Assembly: GCF_003025615.1 (NCBI RefSeq)
Contig: NZ_PYMJ01000001.1
Location: 310,001 to 374,000 of the forward strand
Source of the DNA: Photobacterium frigidiphilum
Lineage (GTDB): Bacteria > Pseudomonadota > Gammaproteobacteria > Enterobacterales > Vibrionaceae
Reading direction: 5' to 3'
DNA: 64,000 nucleotides
Shown: positions 55,771 to 64,000 of the stretch, in pieces
Layout of the letters: each line of letters starts with the position of its first letter
Numbering within the stretch: the first letter of the stretch is position 1
Made by a program: the position numbers and the translations under genes
Notes under the pieces: generated by a model
Told to the model about the DNA's origin: nothing
The model's input: the letters and a program-made list of their open reading frames with translations, nothing else
The model's database searches: none

Positions 55771-57042
55771 TTATTGATATTGTTTATTTATTGTCACAAT
55801 AGTAGAAGTACCTAACGATAATACATCACTTTGTCCGTACCAATCGCCTTGCTTTGTCATCACATTTCCATCTGAATCAATTCGTGCTTTCACAATCATT
55901 TCAGATAAAGACGACATCTTACGCTCTGGAATCATACTGTCTTTATCATCTAGCGTTACCGTTATAGGGAACTGAGATGAAAGCGGCATACGACGAGCTG
56001 CAATCGGCATAGGTGCACCATCAGCAGAATGAACTGAAAGAATAAGGAAACCTTGTGCCGGTAATAATACAGCAGGATCGAGCGCAACATTAACCGTTAC
56101 ACTATCAGCTGGAACATCAACCGCACTCACTTTATCAGTTACACTACCACCTGAAACATCTACCGTACTCACTTTATCAATACGTGCTTGTGCTCGCTCA
56201 ATACTACGAGTCAACATATTTGCGCGCGGATCATTCTCCCCTATGACATTTTTCATCATGGTCCAATATGACACTGCCTGCTGGTACTCATTTCGCTCAA
56301 AAGCATCAAAGGCAAGTAATGACAATGCACGAACATCACTTGGATCGCGCTGCACGACTGAACGCAGTATCTGACGAGCAAAGTCACCTTGGTTAGGATC
56401 ACCAACCAACATAAGCGTTTGCGCGTAACCTACCTTAATTTCAGGGTTGCCAGGATCAAGCTTATAAGCACGAAGCATTGCACCTTGTGACGTTTCAGCA
56501 TCACGGTTCGCCATGCCAATACGCCCCAGTAATAGCCAACCAGTCGCATCATTTGGGGTATCGTGTAAACGAGTACGCAAAGCTAGTGTTAAGTCATCCA
56601 TTTCTTGATCACTTAACGGTTCTGCATTTTGATCATCCATTAAACGCTTTGACAGGTCAGGTAAACGCGATACCGTCTCTTGCCAAGCTTCAACTTTATT
56701 CAAGCTGCCCACGCTTAAGTACATGCCGTAACAGATACCCACAAGCAAAATCAGACCAGGAAGCACCATTAATGGGCTAATTCCAACGGCTTGTTGTTTC
56801 GCCTGCATAGGTACATCATCAAGTAATGACTGTTGCAGTTCAGAAACCAGCTCATCTTGATTAACGACCAAGCCTTCACTGTTTTCTTCCTCTAGTTCGC
56901 TAATACGATCTTTAAAGAAAGCTTTATTCAGTTCATCACGGCTAGCTACATCGTCTTGTTCTTTCCCTTTGTACATAGGAATAACAAAAATAGCGCCTGC
57001 AATTAAAACCAAAATAACTGTTACAATCCAAAACAGTGTCAT
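55771..57042 (-). CDS. ccmI: Cytochrome c maturation protein CcmI
   Basis: 423 residues. Two N-terminal membrane segments with a cytoplasmic coiled loop (KAFFKDRISELEEEN), then a periplasmic TPR region (DATGWLLLGRIGMANRDAETS, NPEIKVGYAQTL) and a C-terminal beta domain. It holds apocytochrome c for the heme ligation complex with CcmF/H. A 14-residue unit around KVSTVDV/KVSAVDV is duplicated in the linker. Overlaps ccmH by 4 nt. Confidence 0.92.
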   Translation of the reverse strand: MTLFWIVTVILVLIAGAIFVIPMYKGKEQDDVASRDELNKAFFKDRISELEEENSEGLVVNQDELVSELQQSLLDDVPMQAKQQAVGISPLMVLPGLILLVGICYGMYLSVGSLNKVEAWQETVSRLPDLSKRLMDDQNAEPLSDQEMDDLTLALRTRLHDTPNDATGWLLLGRIGMANRDAETSQGAMLRAYKLDPGNPEIKVGYAQTLMLVGDPNQGDFARQILRSVVQRDPSDVRALSLLAFDAFERNEYQQAVSYWTMMKNVIGENDPRANMLTRSIERAQARIDKVSTVDVSGGSVTDKVSAVDVPADSVTVNVALDPAVLLPAQGFLILSVHSADGAPMPIAARRMPLSSQFPITVTLDDKDSMIPERKMSSLSEMIVKARIDSDGNVMTKQGDWYGQSDVLSLGTSTIVTINKQYQ

Positions 57043-57566
57043 GATTTCACCTTACCGTTTTTATTCTGAGGGTGTTGATCCGCTTTTTCTTGCTGCTCCA
57101 TCTCATTTAATAATTCTTTGAGACGTACTTCTTCATCTGCAGCCAGCTTAATTTTACTCTTCGCATCTTCAGTCTTACGAGAGCGAACAACTAACACAGT
57201 GAAACCAACAAGGATGAATAAGAAAGGTCCCATCCACAGAACTAAGGTAGAAGCCATCAACGGTGGATCATATGTTACGAAGTTACCGTAACGCGCAATC
57301 ATGTAGTCAATAACTTCTTGTTTACTCTTGCCTTCTTCTAACATTTCAAACACTTTTTGACGCATATCTTGCGCCAATGTCGCGTTAGAATCGGCAATCG
57401 TATTGTTCTGGCACTTAGGGCAACGAAGAGTTGCTGTCAGATCTTGAAACGTTTTCTCTTCTTTAGCACTGTTAAACTTATAAACATCAATAGATGCTAA
57501 AGCGGGTAGTGCTGAAGTAACGATTAAGCCAAAAGCAAAAAACATGGCAATCACACGTTTCATCAT
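57039..57566 (-). CDS. ccmH: Cytochrome c maturation protein CcmH
   Basis: 175 residues. Signal/membrane anchor at the N-terminus, the LRCPKCQ redox motif (Cys49, Cys52), and a membrane helix at about 105-127, followed by a charged cytoplasmic tail. Reduces apocytochrome c disulfides before heme attachment. Overlaps ccmG and ccmI by 4 nt each. Confidence 0.94.
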   Translation of the reverse strand: MMKRVIAMFFAFGLIVTSALPALASIDVYKFNSAKEEKTFQDLTATLRCPKCQNNTIADSNATLAQDMRQKVFEMLEEGKSKQEVIDYMIARYGNFVTYDPPLMASTLVLWMGPFLFILVGFTVLVVRSRKTEDAKSKIKLAADEEVRLKELLNEMEQQEKADQHPQNKNGKVKS

Positions 57567-58117
57567 CCTTTCGCTTCCTCTTGAAGTGCTTTAAACATTG
57601 GTTCTAATGTTTCAGCCCAGTTTCGTGGGTTTACATCACCAACATGACGATAACGAACAATACCTTTAGCATCGATAAGGAATGTTTCTGGTGCACCATA
57701 TACACCTAAATCCATTCCTAACATACCGTTACCATCGAACAAACTATGAATGTAAGGGTTACCTAACTCATTAAGCCATTGAACTGCTTTTAGACGTTCG
57801 TCTTTGTAGTTCAAGCCAATAATTTTAACCCCTTGGCCTGCTAACTCATTAAGGTATTTATGCTCGGCATAACAGGTAGGACACCACGTTGCCCATACAT
57901 TCAACAGTAGTGGCTCACCTTTAAAAATGTCTTGCTCGTAAAGTTTACCCGCTTCGACCAAGTCTTCTAGTTTAAAGTTTGGTACAGGTTTACCCACTAG
58001 CACAGATTCTAGTTTTGTCGGATCGTCGCCACCCGCATTACGTGTAAGTTGAATCATGAAAATAACAGCTAATGCTAAAAACAACGCCAAAGGTATAAAT
58101 AAAATTTTCTTATTCAT
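57563..58117 (-). CDS. ccmG: Thiol:disulfide interchange protein CcmG/DsbE
   Basis: 184 residues. N-terminal membrane anchor, thioredoxin fold with WCPTC (Cys79, Cys82) and YGAPETFLID. Periplasmic reductant in apocytochrome maturation. Overlaps ccmF by 8 nt. Confidence 0.94.
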   Translation of the reverse strand: MNKKILFIPLALFLALAVIFMIQLTRNAGGDDPTKLESVLVGKPVPNFKLEDLVEAGKLYEQDIFKGEPLLLNVWATWCPTCYAEHKYLNELAGQGVKIIGLNYKDERLKAVQWLNELGNPYIHSLFDGNGMLGMDLGVYGAPETFLIDAKGIVRYRHVGDVNPRNWAETLEPMFKALQEEAKG

Positions 58118-60098
58118 TAGTTACCTCTGCTTGCTTAATTGTTGACCCTGTTTTCTCACTTGCTTTTTTACGAAAACGGTAGCGTTTATCACTAATTGCA
58201 ATTGCACCACCAAGCCCCATTAATGCGGCACCAAACCAGATCCAATTAATAAACGGTTTGTAGTAAATACGCACAGCCCAAGCGTGATCATCCAGTTTTT
58301 CACCCATCGCAACATACAGGTCGCGGGTAACACCACTATCAATAGCCGCTTCAGTCATCATTGACCCAGCAGTACTGTAGAAGCGTTTCTCAGCATGCAA
58401 TGTCGTTACCGACTTACCATTACGCGTAACAGTAAAGTCTGCAATGTAACCATCGTAATTTGGCCCATCAGCATCACGTAAGCCGTCAAAGTAGAAATCG
58501 TAACCTTGAACTTGCGTTGTTTCACCTGGTGCTAAACGAACATCACGCTCTAGATCGTAATTCGATACGAGTGTTATACCGATAACCGATACCGCTAGAC
58601 CCATATGGCCCAATATCATTGCCCAGTGACTACGACCCAACTTACCTAAGCCGGTCATAAAGCTATGACGGTGTGTTGCACGTTGATATAACTCAAAGCC
58701 GTGCATTGTGACGATCCAAATAGACATTGTTAAACCAAGTACAGCCATTGGTTCTAATGAATCAGTAAAAATAGCAATACATGCAAAGGCTAAAGGTAAC
58801 GTTATTGCACCAGAAATCAGCATTGGTTTACGTACATTAGCGACTTCGTCACGCTTCCAACGAACCAACGGACCGATACCTAAAAGAAAGGCAAACGGAA
58901 TCATTAACCATGTAAACAAGGTATTGAAGAAAGGCACACCAATCGAGACGGAACCTAAACCAATTTGCTTGTGCACTAATGGTAGTAATGTACCGATAAG
59001 TACCACTAACAATGCTGCTATTAACAAAATGTTGTTGGAAAGCAGTAAATTTTCGCGGGAGAACAAACTGTAACTACCGCGTGATTTAATTTTGCCACCG
59101 CGTAATGCGTACAGTAGTAATGAACCACCAATAACAACGATCAAGAAGCCTAGAATAAACATGCCACGAGCCGGATCAGACGCAAATGCGTGAACCGAGA
59201 CTAAAACACCTGAACGAACTAAGAACGTACCTAACAAGCTTAAAGAAAAAGCTGAAATAGCTAATAAAACGGTCCACGCTTTAAACGTGCCACGTTTCTC
59301 GGTAACCGCTAATGAATGCATTAACGCAGTACCTGCCAACCAAGGCATGAAAGAAGCATTTTCTACTGGATCCCAGAACCACCAGCCACCCCAGCCAAGT
59401 TCATAGTAAGCCCACCACGAACCTAGTGCGATACCTACTGTTAAAAATGACCATGCTGCAATTGTCCAAGGGCGAGACCAACGAGCCCATGCAGTATCAA
59501 GACGACCAGTCATTAATGAAGCAATCGCAAAAGAGAATGCAACAGAGAAACCCACGTATCCCATGTAAAGCATAGGCGGGTGAATAATCAAACCTGGGTC
59601 TTGTAGAAGAGGATTAAGATCGCGACCATCTACAGGGAAATAAGGCAGTAGACGTAAGAATGGGTTAGAGGTAACAATGATAAACAGAAGGAAACCCACT
59701 GAAATCATTCCCATAACAGCCAAAACACGCGCCACAGATTCAAGAGGCATATCGCGGCTAAAGCGCGCAACAGCTGCAGCCCAACCAGCTTGAATCAATA
59801 CCCATAATAGAAGGGAACCTTCGTGCCCACCCCATACGGCCGTAACTCGGTAATACCAAGGCAATAAGCTGTTTGAATTACTCGCGACATACGTCACCGT
59901 AAAATCGTTTGTATAGAAAGACCAACACAAGGCAAAAAACGACAATACCAGCATGCCGAAAGCGCCGTATGACAACGGTCGTGCCATACGCATCATTGGC
60001 TGATTACCAATAGAGGCACCATACAATGGATAGATGCTGGCCAAAGCTGATAGCCCCAACGCAACAATAAGGGCAAATTGCCCTATTTCAGGAATCAT
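58110..60098 (-). CDS. ccmF: Heme lyase subunit CcmF
   Basis: 662 residues, about 15 membrane helices. WWD motif in [20 protein letters not shown] and periplasmic His residues are present. Attaches heme to apocytochrome c with CcmH/I. Overlaps ccmE by 4 nt. Confidence 0.95.
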   Translation of the reverse strand: MIPEIGQFALIVALGLSALASIYPLYGASIGNQPMMRMARPLSYGAFGMLVLSFFALCWSFYTNDFTVTYVASNSNSLLPWYYRVTAVWGGHEGSLLLWVLIQAGWAAAVARFSRDMPLESVARVLAVMGMISVGFLLFIIVTSNPFLRLLPYFPVDGRDLNPLLQDPGLIIHPPMLYMGYVGFSVAFSFAIASLMTGRLDTAWARWSRPWTIAAWSFLTVGIALGSWWAYYELGWGGWWFWDPVENASFMPWLAGTALMHSLAVTEKRGTFKAWTVLLAISAFSLSLLGTFLVRSGVLVSVHAFASDPARGMFILGFLIVVIGGSLLLYALRGGKIKSRGSYSLFSRENLLLSNNILLIAALLVVLIGTLLPLVHKQIGLGSVSIGVPFFNTLFTWLMIPFAFLLGIGPLVRWKRDEVANVRKPMLISGAITLPLAFACIAIFTDSLEPMAVLGLTMSIWIVTMHGFELYQRATHRHSFMTGLGKLGRSHWAMILGHMGLAVSVIGITLVSNYDLERDVRLAPGETTQVQGYDFYFDGLRDADGPNYDGYIADFTVTRNGKSVTTLHAEKRFYSTAGSMMTEAAIDSGVTRDLYVAMGEKLDDHAWAVRIYYKPFINWIWFGAALMGLGGAIAISDKRYRFRKKASEKTGSTIKQAEVTNE

Positions 60099-60580
60099 TG
60101 AACACTACCTTGTTTTTGTTCATCTGAATATTGAAGAGGTTCATGCGTCTTCTTCATCGCTTCAGCAATTTCTGGTGGCATATACTCTTCATCGTGTTTT
60201 GCTAACACTTCATGCGCTTCAATCGTTGTAGGATTAACCAACACACCTTGAGCAACAATGCCCTGCCCTTCGCGGAATAGATCAGGCAGAATACCGTTAT
60301 AGGTAATCGTGACAGCAGGACCAACATCAGCAACATCAAATCTAACGATTAATGATTGTGGGTCACGCTTTACAGACCCTTCAACCACCATGCCGCCAAT
60401 TCGTAAGCGTTGACCGATCTCTGGCTTCGTACCATCTGGCTTGCCCTGCACTAACTCTGTTGGTGTATAAAACAAATCCATATTTTGGCTTAATGCGTAT
60501 AGCATTAGACCAATTGTTGCGCCGAGGCCAAAGACAAGCGCTACAGCTAACGTCAGGCGCTTTTTACGTCTCGGATTCAT
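60095..60580 (-). CDS. ccmE: Heme chaperone CcmE
   Basis: 161 residues. One N-terminal membrane helix, OB-fold, and heme-binding His129 in [11 protein letters not shown]. Carries heme to CcmF. Overlaps ccmD by 4 nt. Confidence 0.95.
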   Translation of the reverse strand: MNPRRKKRLTLAVALVFGLGATIGLMLYALSQNMDLFYTPTELVQGKPDGTKPEIGQRLRIGGMVVEGSVKRDPQSLIVRFDVADVGPAVTITYNGILPDLFREGQGIVAQGVLVNPTTIEAHEVLAKHDEEYMPPEIAEAMKKTHEPLQYSDEQKQGSVQ

Positions 60581-60783
60581 AGTGTGTTCTCCAATTTTTT
60601 AGCTTCTTCAATTCGTTGCTCTCGAGCCATTTTATTATGTATATCCGCCAGTAGGCGCTTTCTTCTATTTAGGCTCGACAATAAAACCCATAGTAATGCG
60701 ATAGTCGAAATTCCGTATGCACCCCATACATAAGATGCATACCCTCCCATCGCTAAAAAGTCACTGAATGATTCAAAATGCAT
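60577..60783 (-). CDS. ccmD: Heme exporter accessory protein CcmD
   Basis: 68 residues. [16 protein letters not shown] followed by a membrane helix and a basic helical tail, as usual for CcmD. Releases holo-CcmE from CcmABC. Confidence 0.92.
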   Translation of the reverse strand: MHFESFSDFLAMGGYASYVWGAYGISTIALLWVLLSSLNRRKRLLADIHNKMAREQRIEEAKKLENTL

Positions 60784-60790
60784 CTTGGCC

Positions 60791-61522
60791 TCACTTCACT
60801 AAGTTACGTACCCAAGGTCGATGACTTTCACGGGCAATAATTTCATTACGGAGACGTACTAACGTCACAGCACCAAAGAAACATCCGAAACCAATCACAT
60901 TGATCAGTAAAGGCCAGAGCATGCTGGAATCCATTGATGGCTTTTCAAATTTGCTAATCGTTGCACCTTGATGCAGCGTATTCCACCACTCAACCGAGTA
61001 GTGAATAATTGGTAGGTTAATCACACCAACAATCGCTAAAATACCCGCTGCTTTTGCCGCTGTTTTTTGATCATCAAACGCACTATAAAGTGCAATAACA
61101 CCAAGATATAAGAAAAGAAGAATGAGTTCTGATGTTAAACGCGCATCCCATACCCACCAAGCACCCCACATAGGCTTGCCCCAGATAGCGCCAGTTAGTA
61201 AGGCTATAAAGGTAAAAACAGCGCCAATAGGTGCCATGGCTGCAGCAGCCATATCAGACATTTTCACTTGCCATACCAGACCAATAAATGCAGCAATGGC
61301 CATTGATAAATATGCCCCCATCGACAACATTGCGGCAGGTACATGCAAATAGATGATACGGAAACTATCACCTTGCTGATAATCTGTAGGTGCGAACATT
61401 AACCCCCATATAGATCCTACAATCAGAGAGGAAAAGGCAATAATAGAAAACCATGGTAATAGCTTGCCGCATAAGCGGTAGCAATTTTCAGCTTTAGCGT
61501 AGGGATGTAACCACTTCCACAT
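60791..61522 (-). CDS. ccmC: Heme transporter subunit CcmC
   Basis: 243 residues, six membrane helices, WWD motif GKPMWGAWWVWDARLTSE. Presents heme to CcmE. There is a 166-nt gap to ccmB, longer than other gaps in the operon. Confidence 0.95.
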   Translation of the reverse strand: MWKWLHPYAKAENCYRLCGKLLPWFSIIAFSSLIVGSIWGLMFAPTDYQQGDSFRIIYLHVPAAMLSMGAYLSMAIAAFIGLVWQVKMSDMAAAAMAPIGAVFTFIALLTGAIWGKPMWGAWWVWDARLTSELILLFLYLGVIALYSAFDDQKTAAKAAGILAIVGVINLPIIHYSVEWWNTLHQGATISKFEKPSMDSSMLWPLLINVIGFGCFFGAVTLVRLRNEIIARESHRPWVRNLVK

Positions 61523-61688
61523 AAGTCCACTCTATTCAGTTTATAGTTGTAAGTACGTTGCAAATCTAAATGCATCTTTCATGCTAGAGATTAAAAGATA
61601 AATACCTCTGTTTGGCTATTTACACTTCTGATTCACCATTCATTGTCTTTGCTCAATAAATGGTTCTCCCTCATAAATTCAATATTCG

Positions 61689-62357
61689 TTAATTCACACT
61701 TATACGTAAAGATGCCGCCACAGCGAAAGGCGATAAGGTTGCCGAACCCACCAACATTGCCCCCATTAACGCGAGTTGCCCATTATATGCCATACCTAAA
61801 CTTGCCGCTTCAATCGCTGAGGTTGCAAAGATAAGCACAGGTATATACAACGGCAAGATAAGCAGGCTCAGTAAAACGCCACCTTTTCTCAAACCAACTG
61901 TTAGTGCTACACCGATGGCACCTAAAAAGCTCAATGTAGGGGTACCGATAAGTAATGTCAGTACGACCGCTTTCCAAGTTACCCAGTCTAACGACAATAA
62001 AATCGCTAACAGCGGGCTAATAATCAACAACGGCACACCCGTTAACAACCAATGTGCGATCATTTTCGCTAACGCTAATGCTGGTAAAGGTGTCGGCATT
62101 AGTAACATTTGCTCTAGCGAACCGTCGACAAAATCATCACGAAATAAACGCTCTAGTGACAACAATGCAGCCAGTAACGCTGCAACCCATACTATGCCAG
62201 GCGCAATACGCGCTAATAAATTCGGCTCTGGACCAACGCTTAACGGAAATAACGTAATCACGATGATGAAGAACCACAGTGGATTAAAAACGTCAGCTTG
62301 ACGTCGAAACGCGATGAGTAATTCACGTCGCACCACTTGAGTAATAGCTTTTATCAT
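61689..62357 (-). CDS. ccmB: ABC transporter permease CcmB
   Basis: 222 residues, six membrane helices, starts QVVRRELLIAFRRQADVFNPL and carries the SLERLFRDDFVDGSLEQMLLMP segment. Pairs with CcmA, 5 nt away. Confidence 0.95.
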   Translation of the reverse strand: MIKAITQVVRRELLIAFRRQADVFNPLWFFIIVITLFPLSVGPEPNLLARIAPGIVWVAALLAALLSLERLFRDDFVDGSLEQMLLMPTPLPALALAKMIAHWLLTGVPLLIISPLLAILLSLDWVTWKAVVLTLLIGTPTLSFLGAIGVALTVGLRKGGVLLSLLILPLYIPVLIFATSAIEAASLGMAYNGQLALMGAMLVGSATLSPFAVAASLRISVN

Positions 62358-62362
62358 CCTTG

Positions 62363-63013
62363 TTACTGCCCTAGCTTGATTTTTCGTAAATGGTTGCTGT
62401 CTGCAAACATATCTTGGTGTGTTGTCAGCAAAACAATACCCCCTCGTTCTACATGAGAAAGGAACAGGCTTTCTAACACTTTTACACCTTGCTTATCAAT
62501 GGCAGTAAGAGGTTCATCAAGAATCCATAATTTATGGTTGCTAATCCATAATCTTGCGAGTGCAACACGCCGTTGTTGCCCCGCAGATAATTGCCCAGCA
62601 AGTACATCTTCACGCCCAGCAAGACCAACTTGTGCTAACGCTTGCCATAAGCTTTCATCACCAAGCACGGGGGGCTTTCCACTCATGTCTTGGTCAATAC
62701 TTTCATTATGCATGGCTTGAAAGAATGCTAAATTTTCGTAAGCTGTCAGCTCTCGCTTCACACCTGTTTGGTGTCCTAAAAACAACAAGTCTTGATAATA
62801 ATCTTCACGAGCAGACTCAATACCTTCACTTTTCCAGCATACCTGCCCACTATCAGCACGCCCTAAACCAGCAATAATTCTTAATAATGTGGTTTTACCG
62901 GCACCGTTGTGGCCTTCTACTTGGATTAGCTCTCCAGAAGAAATCGTAAAACTCAAATTATCAAACAGTACACGCTCATCGCGAACACAACTTAGCTCTT
63001 CTACTGACAGCAT
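62363..63013 (-). CDS. ccmA: Heme exporter ATPase CcmA
   Basis: 216 residues. Walker [10 protein letters not shown] (34-42), signature LSAGQQRR, Walker B LWILDEP. Drives release of holo-CcmE. First gene of the ccm operon. Confidence 0.95.
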   Translation of the reverse strand: MLSVEELSCVRDERVLFDNLSFTISSGELIQVEGHNGAGKTTLLRIIAGLGRADSGQVCWKSEGIESAREDYYQDLLFLGHQTGVKRELTAYENLAFFQAMHNESIDQDMSGKPPVLGDESLWQALAQVGLAGREDVLAGQLSAGQQRRVALARLWISNHKLWILDEPLTAIDKQGVKVLESLFLSHVERGGIVLLTTHQDMFADSNHLRKIKLGQ

Positions 63014-63640
63014 ATGAAATGATGCATCCTAAGTGACACAATTAATCTCGCATATTACCACATCGGCCTTCATTTTTGTTAGACGCTACGTTGCATAGAT
63101 TTCGGATAAACCTAAGTAAATGTGATGTGGGTACGCATCTTTCACACCACAACGACCCCTATCGTAAAAAACGCCAATAAAGATAGACAACAGCAACCTA
63201 AAAAGGTGCAATCTTATACGTTTTTTTTGTCAAATCTCAATCGATTAACGTTACTGCAACATGTAATTTGAATAACAACTGCATTCACGAATTCAAATGT
63301 TAAACCAACAAGAAACATTCCTTTACACTTACCTACAGAAGTTGCAAATTAAGGAAGTCACTACCGAATACTAATGCATCATTTTTATATTTATAAACTA
63401 GCTAGATCGTTCAGAACCGTAATAAAGTCCTATTAAAATATTAGCGTAAAATCAATTTATTTGGACACAAAGCAAGAAAGTCCTAAAAATAATAATTCCG
63501 CGACTCATCTGTTTCTTACTTGAATTCTGCACTTATACCAATACCATATCGCTATAAACGAAAAAACCCCTCCCAAGAGGGAGAGGTTTTAATTATTCAT
63601 ATCACATTAACGTTCATTATCAATGAGTAATTAGATGCGA
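63014..63640. other. ccm upstream region
   Basis: About 550 nt without a gene, then a terminator at 63561. A TTTTTTTT tract lies at ~63222. Presumed ccm promoter; no recognisable FNR or NarP box by eye. Confidence 0.5.
63561..63590 (-). terminator. Terminator of the DUF2802 gene's operon
   Basis: AACCCCTCCC / GGGAGAGGTTTT-type stem with T-run on the minus strand. Confidence 0.85.
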
Positions 63641-64000
63641 TTATCTACGCCTTGGCGGTGTCATTTTCTGCTGAAGTCGAAGCAATAATTCTGCTTCCGC
63701 TTTAGGTAAATCACACTCTTGCATGAGCTCATTAACGTCAGCACCCAACTCAACCATTTTACTGGCTCGGCTATAGAGCTTACCTTCAGGATCTTGCATC
63801 GCCATCTCACCTTGTCGATCTGAAAGATCTTCAAGCTGCTGTGCCATATCTGCCATCTTTTGGCTCATACCCATCGTACCAGCGCGCAATTCGTTAAATT
63901 GTTTAGAAAAGCTTTCTTGCTGTTGACGGGCATTTTTTAGCACAACTTCAATCGCTGAAAATTTCATTTCTAACGCTTGGCGAGCTGCGCGTTCTCTGCG
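63641..64000 (-). CDS. DUF2802 family protein, 5' end outside window
   Basis: The frame is open to the window edge (RRERAARQALE before the first internal Met at 63967), so the N-terminus, probably a membrane anchor, is outside. The visible ~119 residues are a coiled-coil region (ARQQQESFSKQFNELR, KMADMAQQLEDLSDRQGEM) and a helical end (GADVNELMQECDLPKAEAELLLRL) as in DUF2802 proteins. In vibrios such a gene follows cheW at the end of the flagellar/chemotaxis cluster and precedes ccmA, as here. Role unknown. Confidence 0.8.
   Translation of the reverse strand, partial: RRERAARQALEMKFSAIEVVLKNARQQQESFSKQFNELRAGTMGMSQKMADMAQQLEDLSDRQGEMAMQDPEGKLYSRASKMVELGADVNELMQECDLPKAEAELLLRLQQKMTPPRRR

Overview
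The window looks like chromosomal DNA of a marine gammaproteobacterium of the Vibrionaceae, most probably a Photobacterium. This rests on gene content and order: a complete ccmABCDEFGHI operon next to a CheW-region DUF2802 gene, sixA–protease III–fadJ–fadI, an ECF sigma factor with a DUF3379 partner, tandem fadL genes, mlaA, and the ffs–ybaZ–ybaY–tesB / mdlAB / decR / queC block also known from enterobacteria. Base composition is AT-rich and most genes have clear Shine-Dalgarno sequences. The species is inferred, not shown. I saw no tRNA, rRNA, CRISPR array or intact prophage.

Layout. 1-17 kb is accessory: a multi-repeat retropepsin-like protein cut by the window start, a small membrane protein, a nimR/nimT regulator-transporter pair, a DUF885 lipoprotein, then an unusual group made of an arginine:glycine-type amidinotransferase, an AraC regulator, a sodium:solute symporter, an EamA transporter and a 50-residue membrane peptide. 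Redox and regulator genes follow (GST, FMN reductase, LysR), with a decayed Dps tail, a second EamA transporter and an unrecognised periplasmic protein. 18-23.7 kb is a sucrose (scr) regulon: scrA-scrK-scrB leftward, scrR rightward, and a sucrose porin gene collapsed by a large internal deletion that still has its ScrR-type operator. 24-30 kb is patchy: SnoaL-like and peroxiredoxin-like genes, a LysR/old yellow enzyme pair, a CatA-like acetyltransferase, a frameshifted SGNH hydrolase, an IS6-family transposase remnant and two small proteins.

30.5-46 kb is conserved housekeeping: 4.5S RNA, ATL, YbaY, TesB, the MdlAB ABC exporter, a DecR-like Lrp regulator divergent from a cysteine-synthase-like enzyme, QueC, PrmB/SmrB, SixA and a protease III-like zinc peptidase. 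46-55 kb is fatty-acid use: fadIJ behind a FadR-like site, a sigma/anti-sigma pair, and two FadL porins, the first behind a second FadR-like site. 55-63 kb holds mlaA and the nine-gene cytochrome c maturation operon, read leftward. The window ends inside a DUF2802 gene.

The points most worth following up are the amidinotransferase/transporter module, the tandem retropepsin repeats with only one intact DTGA motif, the deleted scrY with its retained operator, the terminator lying directly against the mlaA start, and several small unannotated ORFs.
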